Assembly: GCF_000299415.1 (NCBI RefSeq)
Contig: NZ_AMPG01000008.1
Coordinates: forward strand, 1-64,000
DNA: 64,000 nucleotides
Direction: 5' to 3'
From: Candidatus Microthrix parvicella Bio17-1
GTDB lineage: Bacteria > Actinomycetota > Acidimicrobiia > Acidimicrobiales > Microtrichaceae
Position numbers and translations under genes: made by a program
Shown here: one piece after another, positions 31,481 to 40,869 of the stretch
How positions within the stretch are numbered: position 1 is the stretch's first letter
Layout: each line of letters begins with the position of its first letter
Notes under the pieces: model-generated
Told to the model about the DNA's origin: nothing
Databases searched by the model: none
What the model saw: only the letters and a program-made list of their open reading frames with translations

Positions 31481-31560
31481 GTGTTGTCCTGGCTGGGGAT
31501 CGAGGTGGGCGTCTCCGGCGAATTCAATGCGGACGCTGGTCGTAGCGATGAAATGGTGGC

Positions 31561-31938
31561 CTAACCACCGGTGAACAGGGTGACGCCCGCAGAGATCAGG
31601 CCTGCCGGGGCACCCGCCGGGGTGGGGTCGACTCCGCTGTCAAACAGGAAGTCCTGCACAAACTTCAGGAACACCCAGTCGAGGGCGGTCACAAACATGG
31701 TGAGTGCCACGATGGCCACGAACACAATAATGGAGTAGCGGGTGAGTTCTTCGCGGGTGGGCCACGCCACCTTTCGCAGCTCGCTGCGAACCTCCTTGAA
31801 GAACTGCGTCGGCGAGGTGCGTTCCTCTTTCCGAGCGGTCTTGGCGGGCTGACGACGGTCGCGGGCAACTGGCGCACCCTCGGCGTCAACCTGTCCGGCG
31901 CGCTGCATTGCACGCTTCTGTTCACGGTTCATTGCCAT
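31561..31938 (-). CDS. secE: Preprotein translocase subunit SecE
   Basis: A 125-residue single-helix SecE. Start ATG 31938 (a second ATG two codons later is possible). Seen: a long charged N-terminal region, then the conserved [20 protein letters not shown] amphipathic helix, and the membrane helix [20 protein letters not shown]. An additional hydrophobic C-terminal stretch of about 30 residues ([14 protein letters not shown]) extends beyond the usual end. It forms the SecYEG channel. First gene of the block; no tRNA-Trp or rpmG gene was found upstream. Confidence 0.95.
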   Translation of the reverse strand: MAMNREQKRAMQRAGQVDAEGAPVARDRRQPAKTARKEERTSPTQFFKEVRSELRKVAWPTREELTRYSIIVFVAIVALTMFVTALDWVFLKFVQDFLFDSGVDPTPAGAPAGLISAGVTLFTGG

Positions 31939-32049
31939 CGGTTCACCCTCCGGCGAAACAAGGGGGTTGGGTGCTGTCTGCTCAAGTCGGAACCCTGCTG
32001 GGCAGCACGGAGTAGAGACTCCTGCCACCGGTTTTGGAGACGGTTGACG

Positions 32050-32055
32050 ATTGTA
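32050..32055 (-). promoter_or_regulatory. Candidate -10 element for secE-nusG
   Basis: TACAAT on the minus strand, 112 bp before the secE start. No convincing -35 element precedes it. The 255-bp gap between secE and the divergent PPOX gene holds nothing else I can name. Confidence 0.25.
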
Positions 32056-32193
32056 CTCAGGTGGAGACCTTCGACACCTACCCGACGGATCGCGTGAGCA
32101 TCGACACACCACCCACGACGACCGCCACCGGAACCCTCGACACTCCCAAGGTTGCGCCCATCACGGCGCCGACAACGTGGGTACCTTGGAACG

Positions 32194-32586
32194 ATGACCA
32201 TCGACGCAGACCTCAAGACCATGGCTCAGGCAAAGAACTTCGCGGCCCTCACCACGCTGATGCCCGACGGCCAACCTCAGACGCAGCTGATGTGGGTGCA
32301 CGCCGACGACGATCACGTGATCATCAACACCGAGACGGGCCGTCAGAAGTTCGCCAACATCACGGTCGACCCCCGGGTGACGGTCACGGTGTTCGATGCC
32401 ACCAACCCGTATCGCTACGTCGAGGCCCGAGGCCGGGTGGCCGAGACGGTCACCGGCGACGAGGCTCGAGCCGGCATCGACGAACTGGCCCAAAAGTTCA
32501 CCGGCGCCGACTACGCCAACCCCATCGGCACCGAGCGGGTCATCCTGCGCATCGCGGTCGACAAGGTGCACAAGAACGGCGTGTAA
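32194..32586 (+). CDS. PPOX-class (F420/FMN-binding split-barrel) oxidoreductase
   Basis: A 130-residue split-barrel protein. Start ATG 32194 (MTIDADLKTMAQ). Seen: NFAALTTLMPDGQPQTQLMW, HVIINTETGRQKFANI, DPRVTVTVFDATNPYRYVE and RGRVAETVTGDEARAGIDE. This is the pattern of actinobacterial TIGR03618-like PPOX proteins, many of which use F420 to reduce quinones or biliverdin. The substrate is unknown. It is divergent from secE. Confidence 0.82.
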   Translation: MTIDADLKTMAQAKNFAALTTLMPDGQPQTQLMWVHADDDHVIINTETGRQKFANITVDPRVTVTVFDATNPYRYVEARGRVAETVTGDEARAGIDELAQKFTGADYANPIGTERVILRIAVDKVHKNGV

Positions 32587-32660
32587 TCCGGCTCTCGAGA
32601 CCGCAGCAGCCACCGCTCCTTTGCATGCTGGGCTTTCAACCACTCGACCAAGCCCTCCAA

Positions 32661-34301
32661 CTACTGCTCCACCCACAGCCCGCTGACCGGATGCCCAACG
32701 GCCAGACCCTCAAACGGCGGCTCGCCATCGATGGCCGGGCCGAGGATGCCGTGCACCTTGGGTTGTGACGACACCGCCCATGCGCTCCACATCAGCCACA
32801 CATTGTGCGCCTGCTGAGCGAAGCGACGGTTGAGGTCCTCGTAGATGGTCTTCCGCTTGGCCGCATCGGGCTCGGCCCGGCCTGCGGCGAGCAACCGGTC
32901 GATGGTGGGGTCCTGATACCGCCCGAAGTTCACCGGCGAATCCGAACGCCACCAGACGAACTGGCCATCGGGGTCACCGCCCGGGTGATTGCGCCAGAAC
33001 ACCGCATCAAACCCCCCGGCGATCACCTGGTCGATCAGGGCGGCCTGGTCTGCGGGCGTCAGCTTCATGTCGATGCCAACCTCGGCCAGTTGGCTCTGCA
33101 CCAACTCCATGCTGGTGAGCGAGCCGGGGTCGCCGCCGTGGAGCATCGTAAAGCCAAGCTGCTTGCCCGTCTCGCGTTCGTAGGCCGCCACATGCTGTTT
33201 CGCCTCGTCGAGGTTGTAGGCGGGGAAGCCCGAGTTTTTGAGGTAGCCGATGCTGCCCGGAGCGAACGGCCCGGAGGCCACCGGCTGGCGACCGGCGGTG
33301 CGCAGCTTGACGAACTCGTCGCGGTCGATGGCCTGGCTCACCGCCAGCCTGGCGTCCATGTTGTCGAACGGCGGCTTCGATTCGTTGAACATCACGTATG
33401 TCACGTCGGCGAAGTCCGAGGTGGACAACACGTTGATCGTGCCGGCGTCCGCCAGCGCCTCGACGCGTTCCAGGTCTTCCCCCGTGCTGGTGTGCATCAG
33501 GTCGTAGCGCCCCATCTGCAACGACTCCACCGAGTCGCCGTCGTTCAGCATGGAGACGAACGTGATCTCGTCCAGGTAGGGCAGCCGGGTGCCATCGGCA
33601 TCGGTCTGCCAGTAGTCCGCGTTCTTCTCGGCGACGAACCGGTTGTTGAGCTTCCATTCCTTTTTCCGAAACGGCCCGGTACCCACCAGGGCCTTGTCGC
33701 AGTTGGTGGCGTCGTCCAACTGCGATTGACCCATGATCCCAATGCGCCCCTCGAAGAACAGGAAGTTGGGAAACGACGGCCACGGCGTTTTGGTGGTGAC
33801 CGTCACCGTCAACGGGTCGGTGGCCTTCACGGTGTCGACGTTGTCGAACACAAACGAGAACAACGTCGCAGAACGCCCCTCATATTCCCCCCGGTAGGCG
33901 TCCAGGTTGTTCTTCACCACCTCGGCGGTCAGGTCGGTGCCGTCGTGAAACTTCACGCCCTTGCGCAACTTGATCGTCCAACGATCGAACGTGTCGTTGG
34001 GAGTCACCGACGTGGCCAGGAACGGCATCATCTCGCCGGACTGCGCCGGCACCATCAGCGTGTCGTAGATGGCCCGGGCCACCTGGATGCCCGAGATGGC
34101 CAGCTGCGACTCGGGCAGGCACCAGCCACCGTTGGACTCGTTTTCGATCCCGTAGATGACGCTGCCGCCAGCTTGCGGTGTGCCCTCGTCGGCAGCGTCC
34201 GCACTCCCCTTGGCCGAGCCACCCTGACCGCCTCCGCAGGCTGCGACCAGCAGGGCAACACCGGCCACGGCGGCCGTCACCTTCAAGCGTCGATGCAACA
34301 T
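32661..34301 (-). CDS. ABC transporter substrate-binding lipoprotein, family 5 (peptide/solute)
   Basis: A 546-residue extracytoplasmic binding protein. A signal peptide ends in the lipobox LLVAAC (Cys22). Seen: an N-terminal strand GGSVIYGIENESNGG, DRWTIKLRKGVKFHDGTDLT (the classic SBP_bac_5 signature), GTGPFRKKEWKLNNRF, RLAVSQAIDRDEFV and GFDAVFWRNHPGGDPDGQFV. These proteins bind oligopeptides, nickel or other solutes for an ABC importer. No permease or ATPase gene is adjacent on either side, so it is an orphan here. Confidence 0.9.
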   Translation of the reverse strand: MLHRRLKVTAAVAGVALLVAACGGGQGGSAKGSADAADEGTPQAGGSVIYGIENESNGGWCLPESQLAISGIQVARAIYDTLMVPAQSGEMMPFLATSVTPNDTFDRWTIKLRKGVKFHDGTDLTAEVVKNNLDAYRGEYEGRSATLFSFVFDNVDTVKATDPLTVTVTTKTPWPSFPNFLFFEGRIGIMGQSQLDDATNCDKALVGTGPFRKKEWKLNNRFVAEKNADYWQTDADGTRLPYLDEITFVSMLNDGDSVESLQMGRYDLMHTSTGEDLERVEALADAGTINVLSTSDFADVTYVMFNESKPPFDNMDARLAVSQAIDRDEFVKLRTAGRQPVASGPFAPGSIGYLKNSGFPAYNLDEAKQHVAAYERETGKQLGFTMLHGGDPGSLTSMELVQSQLAEVGIDMKLTPADQAALIDQVIAGGFDAVFWRNHPGGDPDGQFVWWRSDSPVNFGRYQDPTIDRLLAAGRAEPDAAKRKTIYEDLNRRFAQQAHNVWLMWSAWAVSSQPKVHGILGPAIDGEPPFEGLAVGHPVSGLWVEQ

Positions 34302-34482
34302 CTCTCCACTCGCTCCCCTACTTGTCCGACCCGGTGGCCACAGTCCATCACCTCCGGCACACTTGGGTTACTCAAACCGGCTCGAACTCAGACTTTCGTT
34401 GGTTGGCCCGACCTGATGGGCAACGCTGTGGTGTGGGCGACGTCGAAGGCGCTCGCGTTGACGACCCTGGGGAGGCGTCGAC
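34302..34482. other. Gene-poor stretch with a possible integrase remnant
   Basis: The only protein-like trace between the binding protein and the small open frame at 34483 is HHLRHTWVTQ (frame starting at 34343, plus strand). It resembles the His-x-x-Arg box of tyrosine recombinases but runs into unrelated sequence at once. Further on, 34648-34859 holds no gene that I can see. The stretch just before the GTG at 34860 is G-rich and gives a good ribosome site. Confidence 0.25.
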
Positions 34483-34647
34483 TTGTTCCGCGGCGTCGTC
34501 GACACCAAGTTCGACTCCCTCGACATCAAGGTGGACGCCATTCCCACGGAGATCGACAAGAAGCAGACAGGTCTGACCCGTTGGGCAATCGCACTCTTCG
34601 TGGCGATGCCCAGCGGCCTTGTTGTCGGCCAAGCCCTGTTCCGGTGA
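34483..34647 (+). CDS. Small membrane protein, coiled-coil plus one helix (tentative)
   Basis: A 54-residue open frame beginning with TTG 34483, with GGAGG 7 bp upstream. The frame is open only from 34462. The N-terminal half is charged and heptad-like (DTKFDSLDIKVDAIPTEIDK). The C-terminal half is a membrane helix (RWAIALFVAMPSGLVVGQAL). The layout resembles the small coiled-coil membrane proteins at 50899 and 52486, in shortened form. It could be a remnant of such a gene. Function unknown. Confidence 0.4.
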   Translation: MFRGVVDTKFDSLDIKVDAIPTEIDKKQTGLTRWAIALFVAMPSGLVVGQALFR

Positions 34648-34859
34648 GCACCGCTCAGGCCAATACCGGCGTGTCCAAGGTGACGCAACGTGAGATTGGC
34701 ACGACATGCTGGGACGGCTGCTCATACGGCGCCGGCTGCGATCCCCATGGCTGACCGCCTCGGCGGCCGATAAGACCGAACGCATTCCGGCACGGAGGCG
34801 GCCGAGCCCGGTCGCATAGTCTTTGAGCGCTCATCACGCACCGAGGGGAGGGGGCGTCA

Positions 34860-37800
34860 GTGACCGATGAACCGACCGAGGCGTCGCTGGGTAATCCCAT
34901 CCTCAACTCGCCCTACACCCCGCCAGAGGCCCACTTCGAGCTTGGCCCCAACGGTCCCACTGGCAAGGTGCTGACCGGTCGACGACCCAGCGAGTCGTTC
35001 ATCCCCGTGCCGCCCTCCCGGAAGGGCCGCAAGCAAGACACAGCCCAGACCCAGATCGACTTCGACGTCACCGGCGAGCGTCGCGAGCAGAACTCGCTGA
35101 TCAACGACATCCGCCAGCGGGTGGAGCTGTGGCGCAACCGCAGCTACCCGTGGGTGACGCCGATGAGCCGCAAGCTGCTGGAGTACTGGGCGGGCACCGA
35201 CGGGCGCCGCGAGGAGCCGATGCTGTTCTGCCAGCGGGAGGCCGCCGAGACGGCGATCTATCTGGCCGAGGTGGCGGGCCGCCACGGCGAGCCAGAGATC
35301 CGCAGCCGCTTGAACGAGCACAATGCCACCCACAACGGCGGCCTCAATCGCACCGCCCTCAAGATGGCCACCGGTTCGGGCAAGACCATCGTCATGGGCA
35401 TGCTGATCGCCTGGCAGACCATCAACAAGTCGGCCACGCCTCGCGACATCCGCTTCGCCAACCGGTTCCTCATCGTCACGCCCGGCATCACCATCCGCGA
35501 CCGTCTGCGGGTGCTGCAGCCCTCCGAGGACGTCAACTACTACGACCAGCGCGATCTGGTGCCCTCCGAGCTGTGGCCCCTGATGCTTGAGGCGCAGATT
35601 CACGTCACCAACTACCACACCTTTCTTCTGCGTGACGCCAAGGAGATCAAGGGGGTGGCGGCCAACACCCGCAAGCTGCTGCTGGCCGGCAAGAACACCG
35701 ACCCGTTCCGCGAAACCGAGGCCGACATGGTCAGCCGGGTGTTGCGCAGCTTTAGCGGGCGGGGCTCGGGCGAGGTGGTCGTGTTCAACGACGAGGCGCA
35801 CCACTGCTACCAGTCGCTCGCCGCGGAGGCCGTTCAGGATCCCGCTGTGGAGCGCCCGGACCGCGAGGACAAGACACGCAACGAGAACGCCGGCGTGTGG
35901 TTCAAGGGCCTTCAGGCCATTGACGCCAAGGTGGGCATCAAGTCGGTGTTCGACCTGTCGGCCACCCCGTACTACCTGTCCGGTTCCGGCTACCCGGAGG
36001 GCTACATCTTCCCCTGGGTGGTCAGCGACTTCTCGCTGATGGACTCGATCGAGTCGGGCATCGTCAAGGTGCCCCGCATGCCGGTGGACGACGACGCAGT
36101 CGGCGACAAGCCCACCTACCTCAACCTGTGGGAGCACATCGGCAAGGAGCTGCCCAAGAAGCTTCCCAAAGGTGAGCATCCCGAGGACTGGGTACCACCG
36201 ATCGTGCTGGAGGGCGCGCTCGACAGCCTGTATCGCAGCTATGCCAACCGCTTCCAGACGTGGGAGGCCACGCTGGCGTCGGCCGGCGAGCCACCGCCGG
36301 TGATGATCGTGGTGTGCCCCAACACCACGGTGTCCAAGCTGGTGTTCGAGTGGATTGCCGGCCTGGACGTGCCCGAGGACAACGGCACGTCAACGGCCCG
36401 ACCCGGCAGGTTGCCGTTGTTGTCCAACGTGGTCGACGGCGAGTGGCTGGACCGGCCCCGCACGGTACTGATCGATTCGGCGGCCCTTGAGTCGGGGGAC
36501 ACGTTCAAACCCGAGTTCAAGGCCGCTGCGGCCACCGAGCTGGCGGCGTTCAAGAACGAGTACCGCAAGCGCAACCCCGGCGCGGATGTGTCCAAGCTGA
36601 CCGACGAAGACCTCATGCGCGAGGTGATGAACACCGTCGGCAAGGCCGGCAAGCTGGGCGAGCAGATCCGCTGCGTGGTGTCGGTGTCGATGCTCACCGA
36701 GGGCTGGGATGCCAACACGGTCAGCCACATCCTGGGCGTCCGGGCTTTCCGCAGCCAGCTGCTGTGCGAGCAGGTGGTGGGCCGTGGCCTGCGCCGCCGC
36801 AGCTACGCCGTCAACGAACAGGGCCGCTTCGAGCCCGAGTATGCCGACGTGTACGGCGTGCCCTTTGCCTTCATCCCATCCGATCGGGCCACACCCAACC
36901 CCAAGCCCAGCGCGCTGGCCAACGAGGTGTACTCGGTTCCTGGCCGTGAGGACTTGGAGATCGTCTTTCCCCGCCTGCAGGGCTACCGCGTGGAGCTGCC
37001 CGAGCAGTGGGTGTTCGAGGATTTCGACGACGAGGCGCTACTCACCGTGGGCCAAAGCGAGCTTGCCACCTGGGTGCAGAACGCCGGCATCGCCGGGGTC
37101 GAGGAGGAGATCGACAACGAGGAGTACCGCAAGGCCCGCCCCCAGCGTGTGGCCTTCGAGTTGGCTGCGGTGCTGGTGCAGAAGTTCTCCAGTGGCACCT
37201 TTGGCCTCGATGTGCCAGCCACGGACGAAAGCGATGGCGAGCTCGACGACGACATCACCAAGGCCAACCGTCCGTGGTTGTTCCCGCAGTTGGTTCGTAT
37301 CGCCCAGCGCTGGATCGACGAGTGCGTCACGCTGGACGATGGCGTGTCCATCGGCCACCTGCTGCCCAGCCAAAGCCTCAACGCTGCTGCCGAAAAGCTC
37401 TATGGCCAGCTCCTGCGGTCCGCAGCCGAACGCGACCCGGTGCTCTTGCCGACCTTCGAACAGCACCGGCCGGTCGGTTCCACATCCGACATTCACTTCT
37501 CCACCCGCAAGGTGACCGTTGAGGCCGCCCGCAGCCAGCTGAACGCCGTGGTGCTCGACGGCCCCAAGGGCAACTCGTGGGAGGAGTCGGTGGCGGGCAT
37601 CCTCGAACGCCACCGCGACGTACACAGCTACGCCAAGAACGACCGCCTTGGCTTCGAGGTCCCGTACGTGCACCAGGGTAAGAGCCACCGCTACATCCCC
37701 GACTTCCTCGTCCGCATGACCCGGCAGGACGACGGGGTGACCCGCACCCTCATTATCGAGGTGTCCGGCGGTCAGAAGAGCCCCGGCCCCACCATGGCCA

Positions 37801-38021
37801 AGGCCACCACGGCTCGCGACCAGTGGTGCGTGGCGGTCAACAACCACGGCGGTTGGGGCATCTGGGCCTACCTCCAGGTCAACGACATAGCGAAGGCCTC
37901 GACCGAGATCAACGCCGCCCTCGATCAGTTGGCCCAAGCGCGCCCCAACGCCAAGCAGCTGGCGGCAAGGCCCCGCCAACCCGACGCTCACAGCAACACT
38001 CTCAAACCCGCCGCCCTCTGA
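34860..38021 (+). CDS. Type III-like restriction enzyme, Res (helicase-nuclease) subunit
   Basis: A 1053-residue protein beginning with GTG 34860 after GAGGGGAGGGGG. Seen: Walker A MATGSGKT (about residues 169-176), TNYHTFLLRD, the DEAH-type box VVFNDEAHHCYQ (about 311), FDLSATPYYLSG (motif III), and motif VI-like CEQVVGRGLRRRSY (about 638). A C-terminal nuclease-like segment reads RYIPDFLVRM and LIIEVSGGQKS (Asp near 946 and Glu-x-Ser in place of Glu-x-Lys). ATP-driven translocation coupled to a PD-(D/E)xK nuclease is the family mechanism. The methyltransferase follows 10 bp later. It resembles Res proteins of the BPTD_3080 group (from memory). Confidence 0.85.
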   Translation: MTDEPTEASLGNPILNSPYTPPEAHFELGPNGPTGKVLTGRRPSESFIPVPPSRKGRKQDTAQTQIDFDVTGERREQNSLINDIRQRVELWRNRSYPWVTPMSRKLLEYWAGTDGRREEPMLFCQREAAETAIYLAEVAGRHGEPEIRSRLNEHNATHNGGLNRTALKMATGSGKTIVMGMLIAWQTINKSATPRDIRFANRFLIVTPGITIRDRLRVLQPSEDVNYYDQRDLVPSELWPLMLEAQIHVTNYHTFLLRDAKEIKGVAANTRKLLLAGKNTDPFRETEADMVSRVLRSFSGRGSGEVVVFNDEAHHCYQSLAAEAVQDPAVERPDREDKTRNENAGVWFKGLQAIDAKVGIKSVFDLSATPYYLSGSGYPEGYIFPWVVSDFSLMDSIESGIVKVPRMPVDDDAVGDKPTYLNLWEHIGKELPKKLPKGEHPEDWVPPIVLEGALDSLYRSYANRFQTWEATLASAGEPPPVMIVVCPNTTVSKLVFEWIAGLDVPEDNGTSTARPGRLPLLSNVVDGEWLDRPRTVLIDSAALESGDTFKPEFKAAAATELAAFKNEYRKRNPGADVSKLTDEDLMREVMNTVGKAGKLGEQIRCVVSVSMLTEGWDANTVSHILGVRAFRSQLLCEQVVGRGLRRRSYAVNEQGRFEPEYADVYGVPFAFIPSDRATPNPKPSALANEVYSVPGREDLEIVFPRLQGYRVELPEQWVFEDFDDEALLTVGQSELATWVQNAGIAGVEEEIDNEEYRKARPQRVAFELAAVLVQKFSSGTFGLDVPATDESDGELDDDITKANRPWLFPQLVRIAQRWIDECVTLDDGVSIGHLLPSQSLNAAAEKLYGQLLRSAAERDPVLLPTFEQHRPVGSTSDIHFSTRKVTVEAARSQLNAVVLDGPKGNSWEESVAGILERHRDVHSYAKNDRLGFEVPYVHQGKSHRYIPDFLVRMTRQDDGVTRTLIIEVSGGQKSPGPTMAKATTARDQWCVAVNNHGGWGIWAYLQVNDIAKASTEINAALDQLAQARPNAKQLAARPRQPDAHSNTLKPAAL

Positions 38022-38031
38022 GGAGCCCAGC

Positions 38032-40869
38032 GTGCCACCCCGCAAGAAGCAGCCCTCCGGCCCCAAGCCCGTCGTGGCCACCACCTACGACGACAAGCGC
38101 ACCAACATCCCCACCGCCGACGCCCAAGAGTTTGTGGCGCCCGACGTGGAGGCGCCCCGCAAGGTGCGCTGGGATCGCGACCACAGCCTCGATCCGCAAC
38201 TGGTCTGGAAGGGCAAAGACTTCGAGGCCGACGTCCTCGAAGGTGATGCACCGCCCATCTACATCCAGGAGAAGGTCGACCCCCGCGTACTCGTCGAGAA
38301 CCTGCGCCGCACCGCAGCCGCCAATGAGCCAGAACCCGAGCTGACGCTGTTCGACACCTTCGATGGCCTCGATGAGCTGGACGCCGTCGACTTCTACCGT
38401 CACGACGCCAACTGGTCCAACCGCATGATCCTGGGCGACTCGCTCAACGTGATGGCCAGCCTGGCCGAGCGCGAGCGCCTGCGCGGCAAGGTGCAGATGA
38501 TCTACGTCGACCCGCCCTACGGCATCAAGTTCGGGTCCAACTGGCAGGTCTCGGCCCGTAAGCGGGACGTCAAGGATGGCAAGGTCACCGACGCCAGCCG
38601 CCAGGTGGAGCAGATCAAGGCGTTCCGGGACACCTGGGAGCTGGGCATCAACAGCTACTTGGCGTATTTGCGGGATCGCCTCCTCGTCGCCCGAGATCTC
38701 CTGACCGAGAGCGGCAGCTGCTTCGTTCAGATCGGCGATGAGAACGTGCACCTGGTGAGAAGTCTGATGGACGAGGTCTTCGGTTCAGAGAACTTCGTCT
38801 CGCTCATCACCTACTCGACGACATCGAGTGCGACGGCTGACCTGCTACCTGGCACGACTGATTTCATAGTCTGGTTCGCCAAGCATCGTCCGTCGGCGAA
38901 GTATCGCTCGGTCTTGATGAACAAGCAGCTTGGTGGAGCTGGGGCCAGCAAATACGACCAGGCCGAGCTCCCGGGCGGTACCCGCATGTCCCTTGGAAAG
39001 GTCCAACCTGAGGAGGCCTCGACGGCCCGACCTTTCCGACATGACAACCTCACGAGTCAGAGCCAAGGGCGGGCCAAAGGTCTCGGAGCAGCGTCGTGGT
39101 TCGAGGTTGAGCTTGAGGGCCAGACGTTCACGCCTGGCATCCAGTCCCGCTGGAAGACAAACGAACAAGGCATGAACCGGCTCCGACTGGCGTCACGGCT
39201 AGCCGTCACCGGAAAAACCCTGGCGTACGTCAGATTCCTTGACGACTTCCCTGCATTCGGCATTTCGAACTCGTGGAATGACATCGGCGGAATTCAAAGC
39301 AGAGCTGATCCGAAGATCTACGTGGTCCAAACGGCAAGGCGGGCAATTGAGAGGTGCATGCACATGTGCACCGATCCGGGCGACTTGGTGCTGGACCCGA
39401 CGTGCGGCTCCGGCACAACAGCGAACGTCGCCGAGCAATGGGGTCGCCGTTGGATCACCATCGACACCTCCCGAGTCGCACTTGCCTTGGCGCGTCAGCG
39501 GTTGATGGGCGCCAAGTTCCCCTACTACTTGTTGGCAGACTCAGCCGAGGGTCGGCTGAAAGAAGGCCAGGTCACCGGCACGGCGCTTCCAGACAGCCAT
39601 CCAACAGACGACATCCGCCACGGGTTCGTCTACGAGCGTGTCCAGCACGTCACGCTGAAGTCCATCGCCAACAATCCCGACATCGTCGAGGGTATGAGCC
39701 GCTCCGAGATCGATTCTGCCATCAAGCGACATGCGGATTTCGAACTGCTCTACGACAAGCCGTACGAGAGCAACAACAAGGTGCGGGTGACCGGCCCGTT
39801 CACGGTCGAGAGCCTGTCGCCCCACCGGTCGCTCGCGTTCGCCGGTGGCCCCGACGAGGCCGACGTGAAGCCCGCTGCCGAACAGGCAGGCGAGGACGAC
39901 GTCACAGGTGCCGACTTCACCCAGACCATCCTCGACAACCTGGCCGAGGCCGGTATCCAGAACGGCCAGCGCCAAGAACGCATCGAGCTCGAATCAGTAG
40001 AGCCCTACGCTGGCGAGTGGATCAACGCCGTTGGAATTCGAAAAGCACCCACCTCCGCCGCCCCCGAAGCCGCCGACTCAGCGCCCAACCCCGCCGGCGC
40101 CACCGAAGGCGACAGTTCCACCGCCGACAGCGAGCAAGACGGCGCCGCGGCGCCGCCGACCAAGGTCGGCATTTCGCTGGGCCCGCAGTACGGCACGGTG
40201 AGTGCCCGGTGGGTAAAGGATGCCGCTAGAGAGGCGATCCAGGCAGGCGACATTGATCTGCTGTGCATCCTGGCGTTCGCATTCGACCCGAATGTCCTTG
40301 GCACGAGCGTTGACGGCGCCAATGTGGAAACTGATCTCGACACGGACGACTTCGCCAGCGTGGCCGACCAGCGCCAGATGGGTCGGGTGCCCGTCCTCTT
40401 AGTCCGCATGAATGCCGACCTGGTGATGGGCGAGGAGCTGAAGAAGACAGGTGCGGGCAACCTCTTCACGGTGTTCGGCGAACCCGACATCGAGATCGTC
40501 GAGGCAGACAACCAGCTCACCGTCACCCTCCACGGGGTCGACGTGTACGACCCAAGCACCGGCGAGGTCCGCAGTCGAGACACCGATCAGATTGCGCTGT
40601 GGATGATCGACAGCGATTACGACGGCGAGAGCTTCTACGTACGGCACGCCTACTTCACGGGTGGGCAGGATCCGTACAAGAAGCTGAAACGGGCGTTGAA
40701 GGCCGAGATCGACGAGGAAGTCTGGGCTGGCCTCTACCGAACCGAGAGCCGCCCGTTTCCGAAACCCTCAACCGGCCGCATCGCGGTGAAGGTCATCAAC
40801 GACTATGGCGACGAAGTCCTCCAAGTCTTCGACCTTTCCACTGTAAACGGCGGTATCAACCGTGGGTGA
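38032..40869 (+). CDS. Site-specific DNA methyltransferase, beta-class (type III Mod-like)
   Basis: A 945-residue protein starting with GTG 38032, 10 bp after the Res stop. The order of motifs is beta class: catalytic YVDPPYGIKFG (DPPY at residues 160-163) before the SAM motif LVLDPTCGSGTTANVAEQWG (about 455). This is typical of N6-adenine or N4-cytosine methylation by type III Mod subunits. From about 690 on an Ala/Glu-rich linker leads to an unusual C-terminal domain with KVGISLGPQYGTVSARWVKD and LLCILAFAFDPNV. This makes it clearly longer than common Mod proteins of about 600-700 residues. The stop overlaps the GTPase gene start by 8 bp. Confidence 0.88.
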   Translation: MPPRKKQPSGPKPVVATTYDDKRTNIPTADAQEFVAPDVEAPRKVRWDRDHSLDPQLVWKGKDFEADVLEGDAPPIYIQEKVDPRVLVENLRRTAAANEPEPELTLFDTFDGLDELDAVDFYRHDANWSNRMILGDSLNVMASLAERERLRGKVQMIYVDPPYGIKFGSNWQVSARKRDVKDGKVTDASRQVEQIKAFRDTWELGINSYLAYLRDRLLVARDLLTESGSCFVQIGDENVHLVRSLMDEVFGSENFVSLITYSTTSSATADLLPGTTDFIVWFAKHRPSAKYRSVLMNKQLGGAGASKYDQAELPGGTRMSLGKVQPEEASTARPFRHDNLTSQSQGRAKGLGAASWFEVELEGQTFTPGIQSRWKTNEQGMNRLRLASRLAVTGKTLAYVRFLDDFPAFGISNSWNDIGGIQSRADPKIYVVQTARRAIERCMHMCTDPGDLVLDPTCGSGTTANVAEQWGRRWITIDTSRVALALARQRLMGAKFPYYLLADSAEGRLKEGQVTGTALPDSHPTDDIRHGFVYERVQHVTLKSIANNPDIVEGMSRSEIDSAIKRHADFELLYDKPYESNNKVRVTGPFTVESLSPHRSLAFAGGPDEADVKPAAEQAGEDDVTGADFTQTILDNLAEAGIQNGQRQERIELESVEPYAGEWINAVGIRKAPTSAAPEAADSAPNPAGATEGDSSTADSEQDGAAAPPTKVGISLGPQYGTVSARWVKDAAREAIQAGDIDLLCILAFAFDPNVLGTSVDGANVETDLDTDDFASVADQRQMGRVPVLLVRMNADLVMGEELKKTGAGNLFTVFGEPDIEIVEADNQLTVTLHGVDVYDPSTGEVRSRDTDQIALWMIDSDYDGESFYVRHAYFTGGQDPYKKLKRALKAEIDEEVWAGLYRTESRPFPKPSTGRIAVKVINDYGDEVLQVFDLSTVNGGINRG

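Noticed and set aside
31939-32193. Expected tRNA-Trp and rpmG upstream of secE
   Set aside because: No cloverleaf or L33-like frame could be found here.
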